A stretch of 33,751 nt of DNA from Candidatus Bacteroides pullicola (GCA_019115825.1 DXCV01000071.1:1-33751), one strand, 5' to 3'. Counted from the first letter of the stretch, positions 7,601 to 17,447 are shown. Notes: generated from the sequence alone by a model not told the origin. A program made the numbers and translations.

Positions 7601-8452
7601 ATGCTGAGAATTGCAGTACAAGCTAAAGGACGTCTGTATGACGAAACCATGTCATTCCTCGAAGAGTCGGACATCAAACTGAATCCGACGAAGCGCACCT
7701 TGTTGGTGCAATCCACCAATTTCCCCTTGGAGGTGCTTTTCCTGCGGGATGACGACATACCCCAATCTGTGGCCACGGGCATAGCCGACATCGGCATCGT
7801 GGGCGAAAACGAATATGTGGAGAAAGGCGAGGAAGCCGAGATTGTGAAGCGTCTGGGATTCAGCAAATGCCGGCTGTCGCTGGCCATCCCCAAAGATGCG
7901 GAGTATCCTGGCGTGGAGTGGTTTGACGGAAAGAAAATAGCCACATCCTATCCGGGCATCCTGTCCGCCTACCTCCGGAAGCAACAGGTAAAAGCCGACA
8001 TCCATGTCATTACGGGTTCGGTGGAAGTATCGCCGGGCATTGGTTTGTCGGATGCGATTTTCGATATCGTCAGTTCCGGCTCCACGCTGGTGAGCAACAG
8101 CCTGAAAGAGGTGGAAGTGGTGATGAAGTCCGAAGCCTTGCTCATCGGCAATAGAAACCTGAGCGAGGAGAAGCGGGAGATTCTGAAGGAACTGCTCTTC
8201 CGCATGGATGCCGTGAAAACCGCCGAAGACAAGAAATATGTGTTGATGAATGCCCCCAAGGACAAATTGGAGCAGATTCTCGCCGTATTGCCCGGCATGA
8301 AAAGCCCCACAGTGATGCCCTTGGCTCAGGAAGACTGGTGCTCCGTGCATACCGTATTGGACGAGAAATGTTTTTGGGAAATCATCGGGAAGCTGAAAGC
8401 CCTGGGCGCGGAAGGCATACTGGTGTTGCCGATAGAGAAAATGATTGTGTAA
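7601..8452 (+). CDS. hisG: ATP phosphoribosyltransferase, long form
   Basis: HisG joins ATP and PRPP in the first committed step of histidine synthesis. The 283-residue product is the long form: a catalytic part with GIADIGIVGENEYVEKG and a PRPP-binding stretch near SDAIFDIVSSGSTLVSN, then a C-terminal ACT-like regulatory domain (about 210-283, beginning near KYVLMNAPKD and ending LGAEGILVLPIEKMI) that carries histidine feedback inhibition in the family. Long-form HisG does not need the HisZ subunit. The ATG at 7601 directly precedes the conserved LRIAVQAKGRL start. It is the first structural gene after the attenuator and lies 16 bp before hisD. Confidence 0.97.
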   Translation: MLRIAVQAKGRLYDETMSFLEESDIKLNPTKRTLLVQSTNFPLEVLFLRDDDIPQSVATGIADIGIVGENEYVEKGEEAEIVKRLGFSKCRLSLAIPKDAEYPGVEWFDGKKIATSYPGILSAYLRKQQVKADIHVITGSVEVSPGIGLSDAIFDIVSSGSTLVSNSLKEVEVVMKSEALLIGNRNLSEEKREILKELLFRMDAVKTAEDKKYVLMNAPKDKLEQILAVLPGMKSPTVMPLAQEDWCSVHTVLDEKCFWEIIGKLKALGAEGILVLPIEKMIV

Positions 8453-8468
8453 GTTATCAGTTAGCGTC

Positions 8469-9743
8469 ATGAAACAAATTGAATATCCGGATAAAAGCCA
8501 GTGGGCGGAGCTGTTGAAACGCCCAAGCCTGAATGTGGAAAGCCTGTTCGACACGGTGCGCACCATTCTCGACCGGGTAAAGACGGAGGGAGACCGTGCT
8601 GTATTGGCGTATGAAGAACAATTCGACAACGTAAAATTGTCCGCATTAGCCGTTACCGGGGAAGAAATGCGGGAAGCTGAGACCTTGATCAGCGAGGAAC
8701 TGAAAAATGCCATCCGCCTGGCCAAGCAAAACATAGAGACCTTTCATGCCGCCCAGCGTTTCATAGGTAAGCGGGTGGAAACCCTGCCGGGCGTAACCTG
8801 CTGGCAGAAAGCGGTGCCTATCGAGCGTGTAGGATTGTACATCCCCGGCGGCACAGCCCCGCTATTTTCCACGGTGCTGATGTTGGCGGTACCTGCCAAG
8901 ATTGCCGGATGCGACAAAATCGTGTTGTGTACCCCTCCCGGCAGGGATGGCAAGGTGCATCCCGCAGTCCTTTTTGCCGCCCAAGTGGCTGGAGTGGATT
9001 GTATTTTCAAGGCTGGCGGCGTGCAAGCAGTCGGCGCCATGGCTTACGGCACAGAGAGCATCCCCCGTGTCTACAAGATTTTCGGCCCCGGCAATCAGTA
9101 TGTCACGGCTGCCAAACAGTTGGTCAGCCTGCGCGATGTGGCCATTGATATGCCTGCCGGTCCTTCGGAAGTGGAAGTGTTGGCCGACGAGACTGCCAAT
9201 CCGGTCTTTGTGGCAGCCGACTTGTTAAGCCAGGCAGAGCATGGCGTGGATAGCCAAGCCATTTTGGTCACCACTTCCCCGACGCTGTGCCAGGCCGTCC
9301 AGCAAGAGGTGGAGCGTCAGTTGGCGTTGTTGCCGCGCAAGGAAATAGCCGCCCGTTCGCTGGCCAACAGCAAGCTCATTGTGGCGCACAACATGGAGGA
9401 AGCCATCGAACTGACCAACGCCTATGCGCCGGAGCACCTCATTATACAGACTGCCGATTATGCCCATGTGGCAGAGCGGGTGACAAACGCCGGCTCCGTC
9501 TTCTTGGGACCGTATGCCACCGAGAGCGCCGGCGATTATGCTTCCGGCACCAACCATACCTTGCCGACCAACGGCTATGCCCGCGCCTACAGCGGTGTCA
9601 GCCTGGATAGCTTTATCCGCAAGATTACTTTCCAAGAGATTACTCGGGAAGGGTTGCTGCGCATCGGCCCTGCCATTGAAACGATGGCGGCGAATGAACA
9701 ACTGGATGCGCACAAGAATGCGGTAAGCGTGAGGATGAAGTAA
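8469..9743 (+). CDS. hisD: Histidinol dehydrogenase
   Basis: HisD carries out the last two oxidations of histidine synthesis, histidinol to histidine, using NAD and zinc in the cytoplasm. The 424-residue protein begins MKQIEYPDKSQW. Family motifs are clear: GLYIPGGTAPLFSTVLMLAVP, the NAD-binding FGPGNQYVTAAKQLV, DMPAGPSEVEVLADE, the zinc-ligand region SQAEHG, the catalytic APEHL and the C-terminal GTNHTLPTNGYARAYSGVS. The start at 8469 is chosen over an upstream in-frame ATG at 8445 that would overlap the end of hisG and adds no family sequence. hisC follows after 23 bp. Confidence 0.97.
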   Translation: MKQIEYPDKSQWAELLKRPSLNVESLFDTVRTILDRVKTEGDRAVLAYEEQFDNVKLSALAVTGEEMREAETLISEELKNAIRLAKQNIETFHAAQRFIGKRVETLPGVTCWQKAVPIERVGLYIPGGTAPLFSTVLMLAVPAKIAGCDKIVLCTPPGRDGKVHPAVLFAAQVAGVDCIFKAGGVQAVGAMAYGTESIPRVYKIFGPGNQYVTAAKQLVSLRDVAIDMPAGPSEVEVLADETANPVFVAADLLSQAEHGVDSQAILVTTSPTLCQAVQQEVERQLALLPRKEIAARSLANSKLIVAHNMEEAIELTNAYAPEHLIIQTADYAHVAERVTNAGSVFLGPYATESAGDYASGTNHTLPTNGYARAYSGVSLDSFIRKITFQEITREGLLRIGPAIETMAANEQLDAHKNAVSVRMK

Positions 9744-9766
9744 ATTATCATTTTTGAACAACATCT

Positions 9767-10807
9767 ATGAAACAACTACAAGAATTGACACGCCCGAACA
9801 TCTGGCAATTGAAGCCTTATTCTTCGGCACGCGATGAATATCAAGGGATAGCGGCATCGGTTTTTCTGGATGCCAACGAGAATCCATACAATAATCCCAA
9901 CAACCGTTATCCCGACCCCATGCAGTGGGAGTTGAAGAAAAATCTCTCCAAACTGAAAGGGGTGGCTCCTGAACATATCTTCTTGGGCAACGGCAGCGAT
10001 GAAGCCATCGACCTGGTGTTTCGGGCATTTTGCGAGCCGCGGGTGGACAATGTCGTGGCCATTGAGCCTACGTATGGCATGTATCTGGTGGCTGCGGAAA
10101 TCAATGATGTGGAGTACCGCAAAGTCCTGTTGGACGAGCACTTCCAATTCACGGCCGAGAAGATGCTGGAGGCAGCCGATGAACATACGAAAGCTATGTT
10201 TCTCTGCACGCCCAATAATCCGACCGGCAATGACCTGAACCGGAAGGAAATCGTGAAGCTGTTGAACGCTTTCGACGGCTTGGTCATTGTGGACGAAGCG
10301 TATAATGATTTCTCGGAAGAGCCTTCTTTCCTGACACGCTTGGATGAATTTCCCAACCTGGTCGTTTTACAGACCTTCTCCAAGGCGTGGGGATGTGCCG
10401 CCATCCGCTTGGGCATGGCTTTTGCCTCGCCCGACATCATCGGCATCTTCAACAAAATCAAATATCCCTATAACGTCAACCAACTGACGCAGCAACAGGC
10501 CATGGAGATGCTGCACCGGCATTATGAAAAGCAGCGTTGGGTGGAAGTGCTGAAGGAGGAGCGCAATCGTCTGGAAAGCGAGTTTGCCGCCTTGCATTGT
10601 GTGCAGCAGGTTTTCCCGTCCAATGCCAACTTCTTCCTGGTGCGGGTGACAAATGCCGTACACATTTACAACTACCTGGTAGGCGAAGGCATCATCGTGC
10701 GCAATCGCCATGCGGTGACCCTCTGTGGCAATTGCCTGCGCATCACCGTGGGCACCCGGGCAGAAAACGAAGCCTTGTTGGAAGCATTGAGGAAATATGG
10801 AAAGTGA
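9767..10807 (+). CDS. hisC: Histidinol-phosphate aminotransferase
   Basis: HisC is a PLP enzyme that transfers an amino group from glutamate to imidazole-acetol phosphate. The 346-residue protein shows the class I/II aminotransferase signature: [13 protein letters not shown] for cofactor phosphate binding, the NNPTG motif (150-154), [10 protein letters not shown] with Asp176 for the PLP pyridine nitrogen, and the Schiff-base lysine Lys206 in [14 protein letters not shown]. It ends with a typical C-terminal small domain ([19 protein letters not shown]). It lies between hisD and hisB with short gaps (23 and 14 bp), so it is part of the same transcript. Confidence 0.97.
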   Translation: MKQLQELTRPNIWQLKPYSSARDEYQGIAASVFLDANENPYNNPNNRYPDPMQWELKKNLSKLKGVAPEHIFLGNGSDEAIDLVFRAFCEPRVDNVVAIEPTYGMYLVAAEINDVEYRKVLLDEHFQFTAEKMLEAADEHTKAMFLCTPNNPTGNDLNRKEIVKLLNAFDGLVIVDEAYNDFSEEPSFLTRLDEFPNLVVLQTFSKAWGCAAIRLGMAFASPDIIGIFNKIKYPYNVNQLTQQQAMEMLHRHYEKQRWVEVLKEERNRLESEFAALHCVQQVFPSNANFFLVRVTNAVHIYNYLVGEGIIVRNRHAVTLCGNCLRITVGTRAENEALLEALRKYGK

Positions 10808-10821
10808 TAAATTATCATTTT

Positions 10822-11949
10822 ATGAAGCAACGAGTACTTTTTATCGACCGCGACGGCACATTGGTCATTGAGCCGCCTGTGGATTACCAGTTGGACGCTT
10901 TGGAGAAACTGGAGTTCTATCCTAAAGTGATGCGCAACTTGGGCTTCATCCGCAGCAGGCTGGATTTTGAGTTTGTGATGGTCACCAACCAAGATGGATT
11001 GGGCACGCCGTCTTTTCCCGAAGAGACCTTCTGGCCTGCCCACAACCTGATGATGAAGACCTTGGCCGGAGAGGGCGTCACCTTTGACGAGATTTGCATT
11101 GACCGCAGCCTGCCCGAAGACAATGCGCCCACCCGCAAGCCCCGTACAGGCATGTTGCAGAAATACCTGGATGAATCCGCCTACGACATGGCTCATAGCT
11201 TTGTCATCGGCGACCGGGCCACAGATGTTGAGCTGGCCAAGAATTTGGGTTGCCGGGCCATTCTTTTGCAGGAAGACAAGTCGCTACTGGCGGGGGACAG
11301 GATGTTGGAGGAAGTCTGCGTGTTGGCTACCAAGGATTGGGACCGCGTGGCCGAATTCCTGTTTGCCGGCGAGCGGAGAGCCGAAGTACGCCGCACCACC
11401 AAAGAAACAGACATCCATATTGCCTTGAACTTAGACGGCAACGGACAATGCTGCATCCATACCGGCTTGGGATTCTTCGACCACATGCTGGAGCAGATAG
11501 GCAAGCATGGCGGCATGGATTTGGAAATCACGGTGAAAGGAGATTTGGAAGTGGACGAACACCACACCATCGAGGACACGGCCTTGGCTCTCGGCGATTG
11601 CATCTACCAGGCTTTGGGCAGCAAGCGGGGCATGGAGCGTTATGGCTATGCCGTGACGATGGATGACTGCCTTTGCCAAGTCTGCCTGGATTTCGGCGGA
11701 CGGCCTTGGTTGGTTTGGGATGCCGAGTTCCTCCGCGAGAAGATAGGCGAAATGCCCACGGAGATGTTCCTGCACTTCTTCAAATCTTTCAGCGATGCCG
11801 CCCGCATGAACCTGCACGTCCGTGCAGAGGGAGCGAACGAGCACCACAAGATAGAAGGCATCTTCAAGGCATTGGCCCGCGCCCTGAAGATGGCCTTGAA
11901 GCGGGACATTTACCATTTCGAGTTGCCCAGTTCGAAAGGAGTATTGTAG
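10822..11949 (+). CDS. hisB: Bifunctional histidinol-phosphatase / imidazoleglycerol-phosphate dehydratase
   Basis: A 375-residue fusion catalysing two steps of histidine synthesis. Residues 1-170 are a HAD-type histidinol phosphatase with the nucleophile motif FIDRDGT (Asp9, Asp11) and [16 protein letters not shown]. Residues about 185-375 are the dehydratase, with the metal motifs DEHHTIED and [13 protein letters not shown] and the strand FFDHMLEQ. Compared with remembered E. coli HisB, the phosphatase zinc loop appears lost: the segment before RKP reads [14 protein letters not shown], without the Cys and His ligands. The ATG at 10822 is chosen because it starts the HAD domain; the frame is open much further upstream but overlaps hisC. 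hisH, hisA, hisF and hisI are not in the window, so the pathway is split over two or more loci. Confidence 0.96.
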   Translation: MKQRVLFIDRDGTLVIEPPVDYQLDALEKLEFYPKVMRNLGFIRSRLDFEFVMVTNQDGLGTPSFPEETFWPAHNLMMKTLAGEGVTFDEICIDRSLPEDNAPTRKPRTGMLQKYLDESAYDMAHSFVIGDRATDVELAKNLGCRAILLQEDKSLLAGDRMLEEVCVLATKDWDRVAEFLFAGERRAEVRRTTKETDIHIALNLDGNGQCCIHTGLGFFDHMLEQIGKHGGMDLEITVKGDLEVDEHHTIEDTALALGDCIYQALGSKRGMERYGYAVTMDDCLCQVCLDFGGRPWLVWDAEFLREKIGEMPTEMFLHFFKSFSDAARMNLHVRAEGANEHHKIEGIFKALARALKMALKRDIYHFELPSSKGVL

Positions 11950-12011
11950 GCATCATCGTGCATGATGCCTACAATCATCGTACATGATTCCTACAATCAT
12001 CGTGCATGATT
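11949..12011. repeat. Array of three 17-bp dyads, period 22 bp
   Basis: Units start at 11951, 11973 and 11995, exactly 22 bp apart. Each is a dyad with arms CATCAT/ATGATG (first unit, extended to GGCATCAT/ATGATGCC) or AATCAT/ATGATT (second and third) around a 5-base core CGTGC or CGTAC. The linkers read CCTACA or TTCCTACA, like the linker in the array after pbpC. The first unit begins two bases after the hisB stop. Confidence 0.85.
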
Positions 12012-12021
12012 CCTCAAAAAG

Positions 12022-12064
12022 AAAGCCCGAGGATCCGGACCAACCGGACACTCGGGCTTTTTAT
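12022..12064. terminator. Bidirectional terminator between hisB and susD
   Basis: AAAGCCCGAG (12022-12031) pairs with CTCGGGCTTT (12051-12060); an inner stem TCCGG/CCGGA (12034-12038 and 12044-12048) sits in the loop. There is an A run before and a T run after, fitting termination of the his operon and of susCD. Confidence 0.88.
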
Positions 12065-12083
12065 TAGCAGAAGTTCTAAGAGA

Positions 12084-13982
12084 TTACCAGCCGGGGTTCT
12101 GTTCCCAAGCACCGCTGGTCAAGTCATCCGGATTGACCATAGCTTCTTTGATGGGGAGAAGGTAATCGCGATCCAAGTTGAACTGCCAGCCGTTGGGATA
12201 ACCTTCGTTGTTGAAAGGCACGACATAACGGAGGGCATCGCCCGGATTTCCGGTCAGGTGCAAAGAGTTGCCCGAAGCCTGGTCATAAACCAACAGACCG
12301 TCTGTTGCATAGAATCCATCCGCCTGGTTCTGTTCTTCCAAGTCACTGCCTACGAACAAGGCACCGACGGGCGTTTTGCCATGAATCAATACATCGGCAG
12401 CGGCCCAGCGCAGGATGTCATTCAGACGGCAGCCTTCAAGGGCTTTTTCTACGTGACGCTCACGACGGACAGCCTGGATGTACATGTCGAGGTCCTTGAA
12501 CGGATAGTCCGATTCGGTGTTGTATTCGCGGGCAAAGTCCACACCCGGCATACCTACACGGTCGCGCAGAGGTTGCAGCGCGTTTTGGATGCGTGCGGCA
12601 TTGCCTGCACCGTCCAGTTCGGCCAAAGCTTCCGCATAGTTCAGCAGCACGTCGGCATAACGTACCTGGATGGCAGGTGCCTGGCTGGAGAACTCACCCT
12701 CGACAGTGGGCTGGTACGTGGTGTTGAACTCCACATACTTCAGCACCGAATAACCGGATGTGTTCTGGTGATAGCTATTACCATTCAAAGGTGGATACTG
12801 GAATACATATTCATTGTTCGGGCGCAGGGGCTGTCCGGGGAGGCAAACGGTCTGAGACAGACGCGGGTCTCTGACATCCGGTTGCAGCTCGTCGCCATAG
12901 TGACGCTTAGCAGCCAATTTCTCATCGCCTACAAACGGGCGGCCGTCGATGGTCAGGTAGTCATCCACCAAGCCGGCCGAAGGACCGCACTGGCCACCAC
13001 CCTTGTTCAAGAAACGAGTTACAGCATGGCCGATGCCGGCGGCAGCATCATACTTCTTCCACCACAGCACTTCCTGGTTGTCCGTCAGGTCCAGGTCGAT
13101 GAACATGTCGCGGTAGTCCGTCAACGGGTTGCCCGTGTTGTGGATGCGCCATGTGCCGGCGTTCATCACTTCTTCGGCAGCCTGGTAAGCTTGTGTCAGG
13201 TAGTCTTGGATTTTGGCCTGTGCCTCGCTTTCGCTCAGCGAATGGTCATAGAACGGGGTGTTCTTTTGGCGGTGGTACTTCTCCCACGTGCCGGCGAACA
13301 GGGCCACTTCGCTCTTCAGGGCGCGGGCCACGTCCTTGTGGACACGCATCGTGGCGTTGCTGCCCACGGAACTCAAGTTCTCGATAGCTACGTCCAAGTC
13401 GGCCAGGATATGGTCGGTAATTTCCGTACGTGTGTTACGCGGCAGAGCCATCAGTTCCTTGTTCGGATCCAGCAGGTCTTCCATCCACGTCACGCCGCCG
13501 TACTTAATCAGCAACTGGTAGTAGCAGGCTGCACGGAAGTAATAGGCTTCGCCCAAGCACTGGTTGAAAGCCGCCGTTCCTTGTTCCTCGCAGTTGCCAA
13601 TGTTCTTCAGCAGGAAGTTGAGGTTGCGGATAATGTAATACTCCGTCAGGCTGCCGGCATTACTCAAAGCTGTCTCACCGGCCAGACGCGTATTGATAAC
13701 GGCACCAATCAGGTCGTCGCTGTTCAAGTCCGTAAAGGCGATACCTGACGCATTGCCCACATTGGTGGATTGTCCTTTGACGACCGTGTTTGAAACGCTT
13801 CCTCCACCCGAAATCTGTACCGAACCTTGGTAGAATTGATTCAGATACAGCGTTATTTCTCCCGTGGTCCTGAATGCGTTTGCCGAAGAAAGCTCGCCTT
13901 GCGGCTGTTGGTCCAAGTCGTAGCATCCGGACAAGGACATGCCCAGCAAAGCAGCTGCTATAAATAAGTATTTCTTTTTCAT
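12084..13982 (-). CDS. susD: SusD/RagB-family outer-membrane glycan-binding lipoprotein
   Basis: SusD-like proteins sit on the cell surface as a lid over their SusC partner and help capture glycans. The 632-residue product begins MKKKYLFIAAALLGMSLSGC, a signal peptide II with lipobox LSGC, followed by YDLDQQPQGELS, the usual SusD N-terminus. An alpha-helical TPR-like part follows (for example QCLGEAYYFRAACYYQLL), then a C-terminal part with QVRYADVLLNYAEALAE and RRERHVEKALEGCRLNDILRW, both typical of SusD/RagB. It starts 16 bp after the susC stop, the standard susC-susD order. The glycan is unknown; the divergent GH20 gene suggests an N-acetylhexosamine-containing host glycan. The symbol is generic for the family. 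Confidence 0.95.
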   Translation of the reverse strand: MKKKYLFIAAALLGMSLSGCYDLDQQPQGELSSANAFRTTGEITLYLNQFYQGSVQISGGGSVSNTVVKGQSTNVGNASGIAFTDLNSDDLIGAVINTRLAGETALSNAGSLTEYYIIRNLNFLLKNIGNCEEQGTAAFNQCLGEAYYFRAACYYQLLIKYGGVTWMEDLLDPNKELMALPRNTRTEITDHILADLDVAIENLSSVGSNATMRVHKDVARALKSEVALFAGTWEKYHRQKNTPFYDHSLSESEAQAKIQDYLTQAYQAAEEVMNAGTWRIHNTGNPLTDYRDMFIDLDLTDNQEVLWWKKYDAAAGIGHAVTRFLNKGGGQCGPSAGLVDDYLTIDGRPFVGDEKLAAKRHYGDELQPDVRDPRLSQTVCLPGQPLRPNNEYVFQYPPLNGNSYHQNTSGYSVLKYVEFNTTYQPTVEGEFSSQAPAIQVRYADVLLNYAEALAELDGAGNAARIQNALQPLRDRVGMPGVDFAREYNTESDYPFKDLDMYIQAVRRERHVEKALEGCRLNDILRWAAADVLIHGKTPVGALFVGSDLEEQNQADGFYATDGLLVYDQASGNSLHLTGNPGDALRYVVPFNNEGYPNGWQFNLDRDYLLPIKEAMVNPDDLTSGAWEQNPGW

Positions 13983-13998
13983 AATGTGATGATCGAAT

Positions 13999-16900
13999 TT
14001 AGAGATTAACTACTACGCCAATTGAATAAACCTTGTTCATCGGGTAGTTCTTACCACCTTCAGAGGTATAGCTGTTGCTGGTGAAGATACCTTCCGGGTC
14101 GAACATGTCGGCCAGCTTCGTGAAGGTCAGCAGGTTCTCGCCCGAGAAGAACACCTGTACCTTGTTCAGGCCCACCTTGTTGACCCAAGCCTTCGGCAGG
14201 TCGTAGCTGATGGTCAGGTTCTTCAGACGGCAGTAGGCTGCATTCTGCAAGTAGCGGTCGCAAGTCTGCGAAGTCTTGTTGCGGAAGCGACCGATGGCAC
14301 CGGCGGCAGCCGTGTACGGATTAGGATAGTAGGCATCCGGATTCTCCGGCGTCCAGTAGTCCAAGTGCTGCTTGAACACCGTTACCTGTGCAAACGAGCT
14401 GGAGCCCCAGAAGTAAACGGAACCGCTGCCCGGATTCCAATCGCGCTTGCCCACACCTTGGAACATCATGCTCAGCGAAAGTCCCTTCCAGCTGATAGAA
14501 CCGTTGAAGGTGTATTGGTAACGCGGGGTCGAGTTACCGATGATGGTCTGGTCGCCCATGTCAATTTTGCCGTCTTCGCCGTCCAGACGATTGCCGCCTC
14601 TGTTGATGGCACCATCACCGTTCAGGTCTACGTATTTCACGTCACCCGGCTTCCACGGCTGTCCGCTCAGGTAGCTCAGATCCAACTTGTTATATTCATC
14701 AGCTTCTTCTTGCGTCTGGATGATGCCGGAAGCCCGGTAACCCCAGATTTCGCCGACCTTACGTCCTTTATACCATCTGCCGGCCGGGTCTGTTCGGCCT
14801 ACGTTGAAGTATTCGGTTACTTCGGCTGTCGCATCAGACAGCGAACCACCTACCGTGTACTGAATGTCTTCCCCAATCTTGCCGCGATAGCCCAAGGTCA
14901 ATTCCCAACCACGGTTACGCATACGGGCATTGTTGGTTTGCGGAACGGCAGCACCGAAGAAGTCGGCCAAGTCTGCCGTGGGACCTAACATGTCTTTCGT
15001 GTCGCGCTGGAAGAAGTCGATGGTACCATACAGCGTATTGTTGAAGAAGCTGAAGTCCAAACCGATATTTTTGCTTTCCACCTTTTCCCAAGTCACGTTC
15101 GGGTCAACCACGCTGGGCGGGTAGATGATGCCGGAACGTCCATCTTCAAAGAACCAGCTTCCCAACGTCGTGGAACCCATGGTCGAAGCGAATGTATAAT
15201 AAGCGGCACCGCTCTGGTTACCCAGCAGACCCCATGACAGACGGAGCTTCAAGTTGGACAACCAGTCGGCCGTCTTCTCCATGAAAGCTTCCTGCGTGAT
15301 GTTCCAACCCAAGGATACGGAGGGGAAGAAGCCCCAGCGATGGTCCTTGGCGAAGCGGGACGAACCGTCGTAACGTCCGTTCAGCTCCAGCAGGTAACGG
15401 CTCTTGTAGTCATAGTTGATACGTCCGAAGAAACCGCGGGTAGCCCAAGCATAGCGGGAGTCGCCTACCACATTGTCGCCGGTGGTCAAGCTCAGGTTGG
15501 GGTTGCTCGGAGAAATCAGGTCGTCTGCAGAATAGGACAGGTACTTATAGTCGTACTTTTCCTCTTGATAACCGGCCATCACCGTGAAGTTATGGGCTTC
15601 GTTCAGGGAGAACGTGTAGTTAGTGTAGAGGTTCACAGACTGATATTGGTTGGAAGTGTTGTAGCGTGTGTACGAACCGCCGGGGATAACACCCAGCTCA
15701 CTACGGGCGCCGACGTCGTAGGTCACACCGTCAGCTCTCGGAATTTGCGGGGCAATCAGCGTGGCATCGTAGTCCGTGGCTCTGTAGCGGTACGTATAAT
15801 CGTAGAAGATGTGCCAGTCTTTCAACGGCGTGATTTCCAGTCCGCCCGTGAGGGTCAGGGCATTACGTTTCGTATTGGCTTCCGTGCCGCTCTGCAGATA
15901 AGGAATCATACTCAACTCGGTAAAGTTGCCGTTGGGGTCGACTACGCTCAGCGTGGGGCGGAAACGAGCCAGGTTGTGGAAGAAGCCGTAACCCAGGGCA
16001 CCGCTGCCGAACGGAGAAGTATTGTCGGAGTTCAAGAACTTCGTGTTCACTTTCAGTTTCAGCCATTTGGTCAGCTCGGACGTGATGCTGGCGTTGAAGT
16101 TGAAGCGCTTGAAGTTCATGTCGGCATAACGCAGGATGCCGTCTTCCGAATAGAAACCACCCGAAATGTAGTATTGAGCTGCTTTACCGCCACCACTCAG
16201 GCTCAGGTTGTGGTTCTGCTTGAAAGCTGCATCTTTATAGTGCAGGTCGAAATAGTCGGTATTGCCGACACCCAGTGCCGAGTTTTCGAAAGCGGCAACC
16301 AGGCTCTGTCCCGGTGTCAGGTCAGCCCACGGGTCCACACTGCTGGGGTCGCGCATGTATTGCTCCAGCAAGGCAATCTTTTCCGCGCTGTATTGCTCGG
16401 CTACACCGGCATTGCGGCAGGCGGCGTTGAAGTAGTTGGCAAATTCCACAGCATTGGCCATTTCGGGCAGCTTCGTGGGAGAAGTCCAACCCACGGTACC
16501 TTGGTAGCTGACGCGCATCTTGCCTTCTTCGCCCTTCTTGGTCGTCACCAGGATGACACCATAGGCGGCACGTGCACCGTAGATGGAGGCTGCAGAGGCG
16601 TCCTTCAGCACGGAGATGCTTTCGATGTCGTTCGGGTTGACGTCGGACAGGTTCATTTCCACACCGTCTACCAATACATAAGGTGTACCCGAGCCGGACA
16701 AGTTACCTTGACCACGCAGTTGCAACGATGCACTGCTGCCCGGCAGACCGCCGCTGCTGTTGGATACGAACAGACCCGGAACCAGACCTTGCAAGCTCTG
16801 CGTGGCATCGGCTACCGGACGGAACTCCAGTTCATCGCCTTGTACGGTGGATACCGAACCTGTGAGGTTCACCTTCTTCTGGACAGCGTAGCCCACAACG

Positions 16901-17292
16901 ACCACTTCGTCCAGCATCTCATTGTCTTCGTGCAAGGTGACATTCATGGGTTTTCCAGGCGTCACTTGCACTTCCACGGTTACATACCCGATGTAGCTGA
17001 TGACCAACGTGGCGTTTTCCGGCACCTTCAACGAGAAGTTACCGTCAATGTCCGTGATCGTACCGTTGCTCGGATTACCTTTTTCGATAACCGATGCACC
17101 GATAACGGTCATGCCCGTAGCATCAGACACTACACCTTTTGCTTCAACTGTTGTCTGTTGGACAACATTCACGATGCCACTCTCGCCCGTCGTGCTTTCT
17201 GCGCTTACCACTTGGGGATAAGCCAATAAAGCAGCCGTTCCTAAGAGCGACATTTGCTTGATAAAGCTTCTACTAAATAAATGCAGATTCAT
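13999..17292 (-). CDS. susC: SusC/RagA-family TonB-linked outer-membrane transporter
   Basis: SusC-like proteins are TonB-dependent beta-barrels that import oligosaccharides captured with SusD. With the start at 17292 (MNLHLFSRSFIKQMSLLG) the protein has 1097 residues. A signal peptide ends near VVSAES. A carboxypeptidase-regulatory-like beta-sandwich follows (VEAKGVVSDATGMTVIGASV to ISYIGYVTVEVQV), then the TonB-box-like LDEVVVVGYAVQKK, a plug domain (GLVPGLFVSNSSGG, ISVLKDASAASIYGARA, GVILVTTKKG) and a long 22-strand barrel ending MNKVYSIGVVVNL. An upstream in-frame ATG at 17346 overlaps the -7 box and is unlikely. No ECF sigma factor, anti-sigma factor or hybrid two-component regulator is seen next to it. 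Confidence 0.96.
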   Translation of the reverse strand: MNLHLFSRSFIKQMSLLGTAALLAYPQVVSAESTTGESGIVNVVQQTTVEAKGVVSDATGMTVIGASVIEKGNPSNGTITDIDGNFSLKVPENATLVISYIGYVTVEVQVTPGKPMNVTLHEDNEMLDEVVVVGYAVQKKVNLTGSVSTVQGDELEFRPVADATQSLQGLVPGLFVSNSSGGLPGSSASLQLRGQGNLSGSGTPYVLVDGVEMNLSDVNPNDIESISVLKDASAASIYGARAAYGVILVTTKKGEEGKMRVSYQGTVGWTSPTKLPEMANAVEFANYFNAACRNAGVAEQYSAEKIALLEQYMRDPSSVDPWADLTPGQSLVAAFENSALGVGNTDYFDLHYKDAAFKQNHNLSLSGGGKAAQYYISGGFYSEDGILRYADMNFKRFNFNASITSELTKWLKLKVNTKFLNSDNTSPFGSGALGYGFFHNLARFRPTLSVVDPNGNFTELSMIPYLQSGTEANTKRNALTLTGGLEITPLKDWHIFYDYTYRYRATDYDATLIAPQIPRADGVTYDVGARSELGVIPGGSYTRYNTSNQYQSVNLYTNYTFSLNEAHNFTVMAGYQEEKYDYKYLSYSADDLISPSNPNLSLTTGDNVVGDSRYAWATRGFFGRINYDYKSRYLLELNGRYDGSSRFAKDHRWGFFPSVSLGWNITQEAFMEKTADWLSNLKLRLSWGLLGNQSGAAYYTFASTMGSTTLGSWFFEDGRSGIIYPPSVVDPNVTWEKVESKNIGLDFSFFNNTLYGTIDFFQRDTKDMLGPTADLADFFGAAVPQTNNARMRNRGWELTLGYRGKIGEDIQYTVGGSLSDATAEVTEYFNVGRTDPAGRWYKGRKVGEIWGYRASGIIQTQEEADEYNKLDLSYLSGQPWKPGDVKYVDLNGDGAINRGGNRLDGEDGKIDMGDQTIIGNSTPRYQYTFNGSISWKGLSLSMMFQGVGKRDWNPGSGSVYFWGSSSFAQVTVFKQHLDYWTPENPDAYYPNPYTAAAGAIGRFRNKTSQTCDRYLQNAAYCRLKNLTISYDLPKAWVNKVGLNKVQVFFSGENLLTFTKLADMFDPEGIFTSNSYTSEGGKNYPMNKVYSIGVVVNL

Positions 17293-17345
17293 AAATTTTG
17301 GATTTTTTGTACTAAATTTAAGTTCTGTGTTTAACGATTCACGCA

Positions 17346-17377
17346 CAAAGGTACGAAAAAAAGCTAATAGTGCAACA
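17346..17377 (-). promoter_or_regulatory. Promoter of susC-susD
   Basis: On the minus strand TACCTTTG (17353-17346) is preceded, 20 bp upstream, by GTTG (17377-17374), a three-of-four match to TTTG. The leader to the susC ATG would be about 45-50 nt. Confidence 0.65.
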
Positions 17378-17395
17378 TATATTGAAAAAATTCTT

Positions 17396-17403
17396 TATTT
17401 TTG
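17396..17403 (+). promoter_or_regulatory. -7 box for the GH20 gene
   Basis: TATTTTTG matches TAnnTTTG, 44 bp before the ATG at 17448. It lies back to back with the susC promoter in a 155-bp intergenic region, so a regulator bound between them could act on both. No good -33 box is seen. Confidence 0.5.
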
Positions 17404-17447
17404 CAGAAATTATTTATCCCAATAATAACATCTAAATGTTCATTGCT

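Noticed and set aside
12006..13748. Open frame (580 codons) antisense to susD, starting in the repeat and terminator region
   Set aside because: Starts inside the dyad array and terminator and has no recognisable domain; the SusD gene explains the DNA.
15340..17229. Long open frame (629 codons) antisense to susC
   Set aside because: Shadow of the strongly supported SusC gene; low-complexity composition and no promoter or motif.
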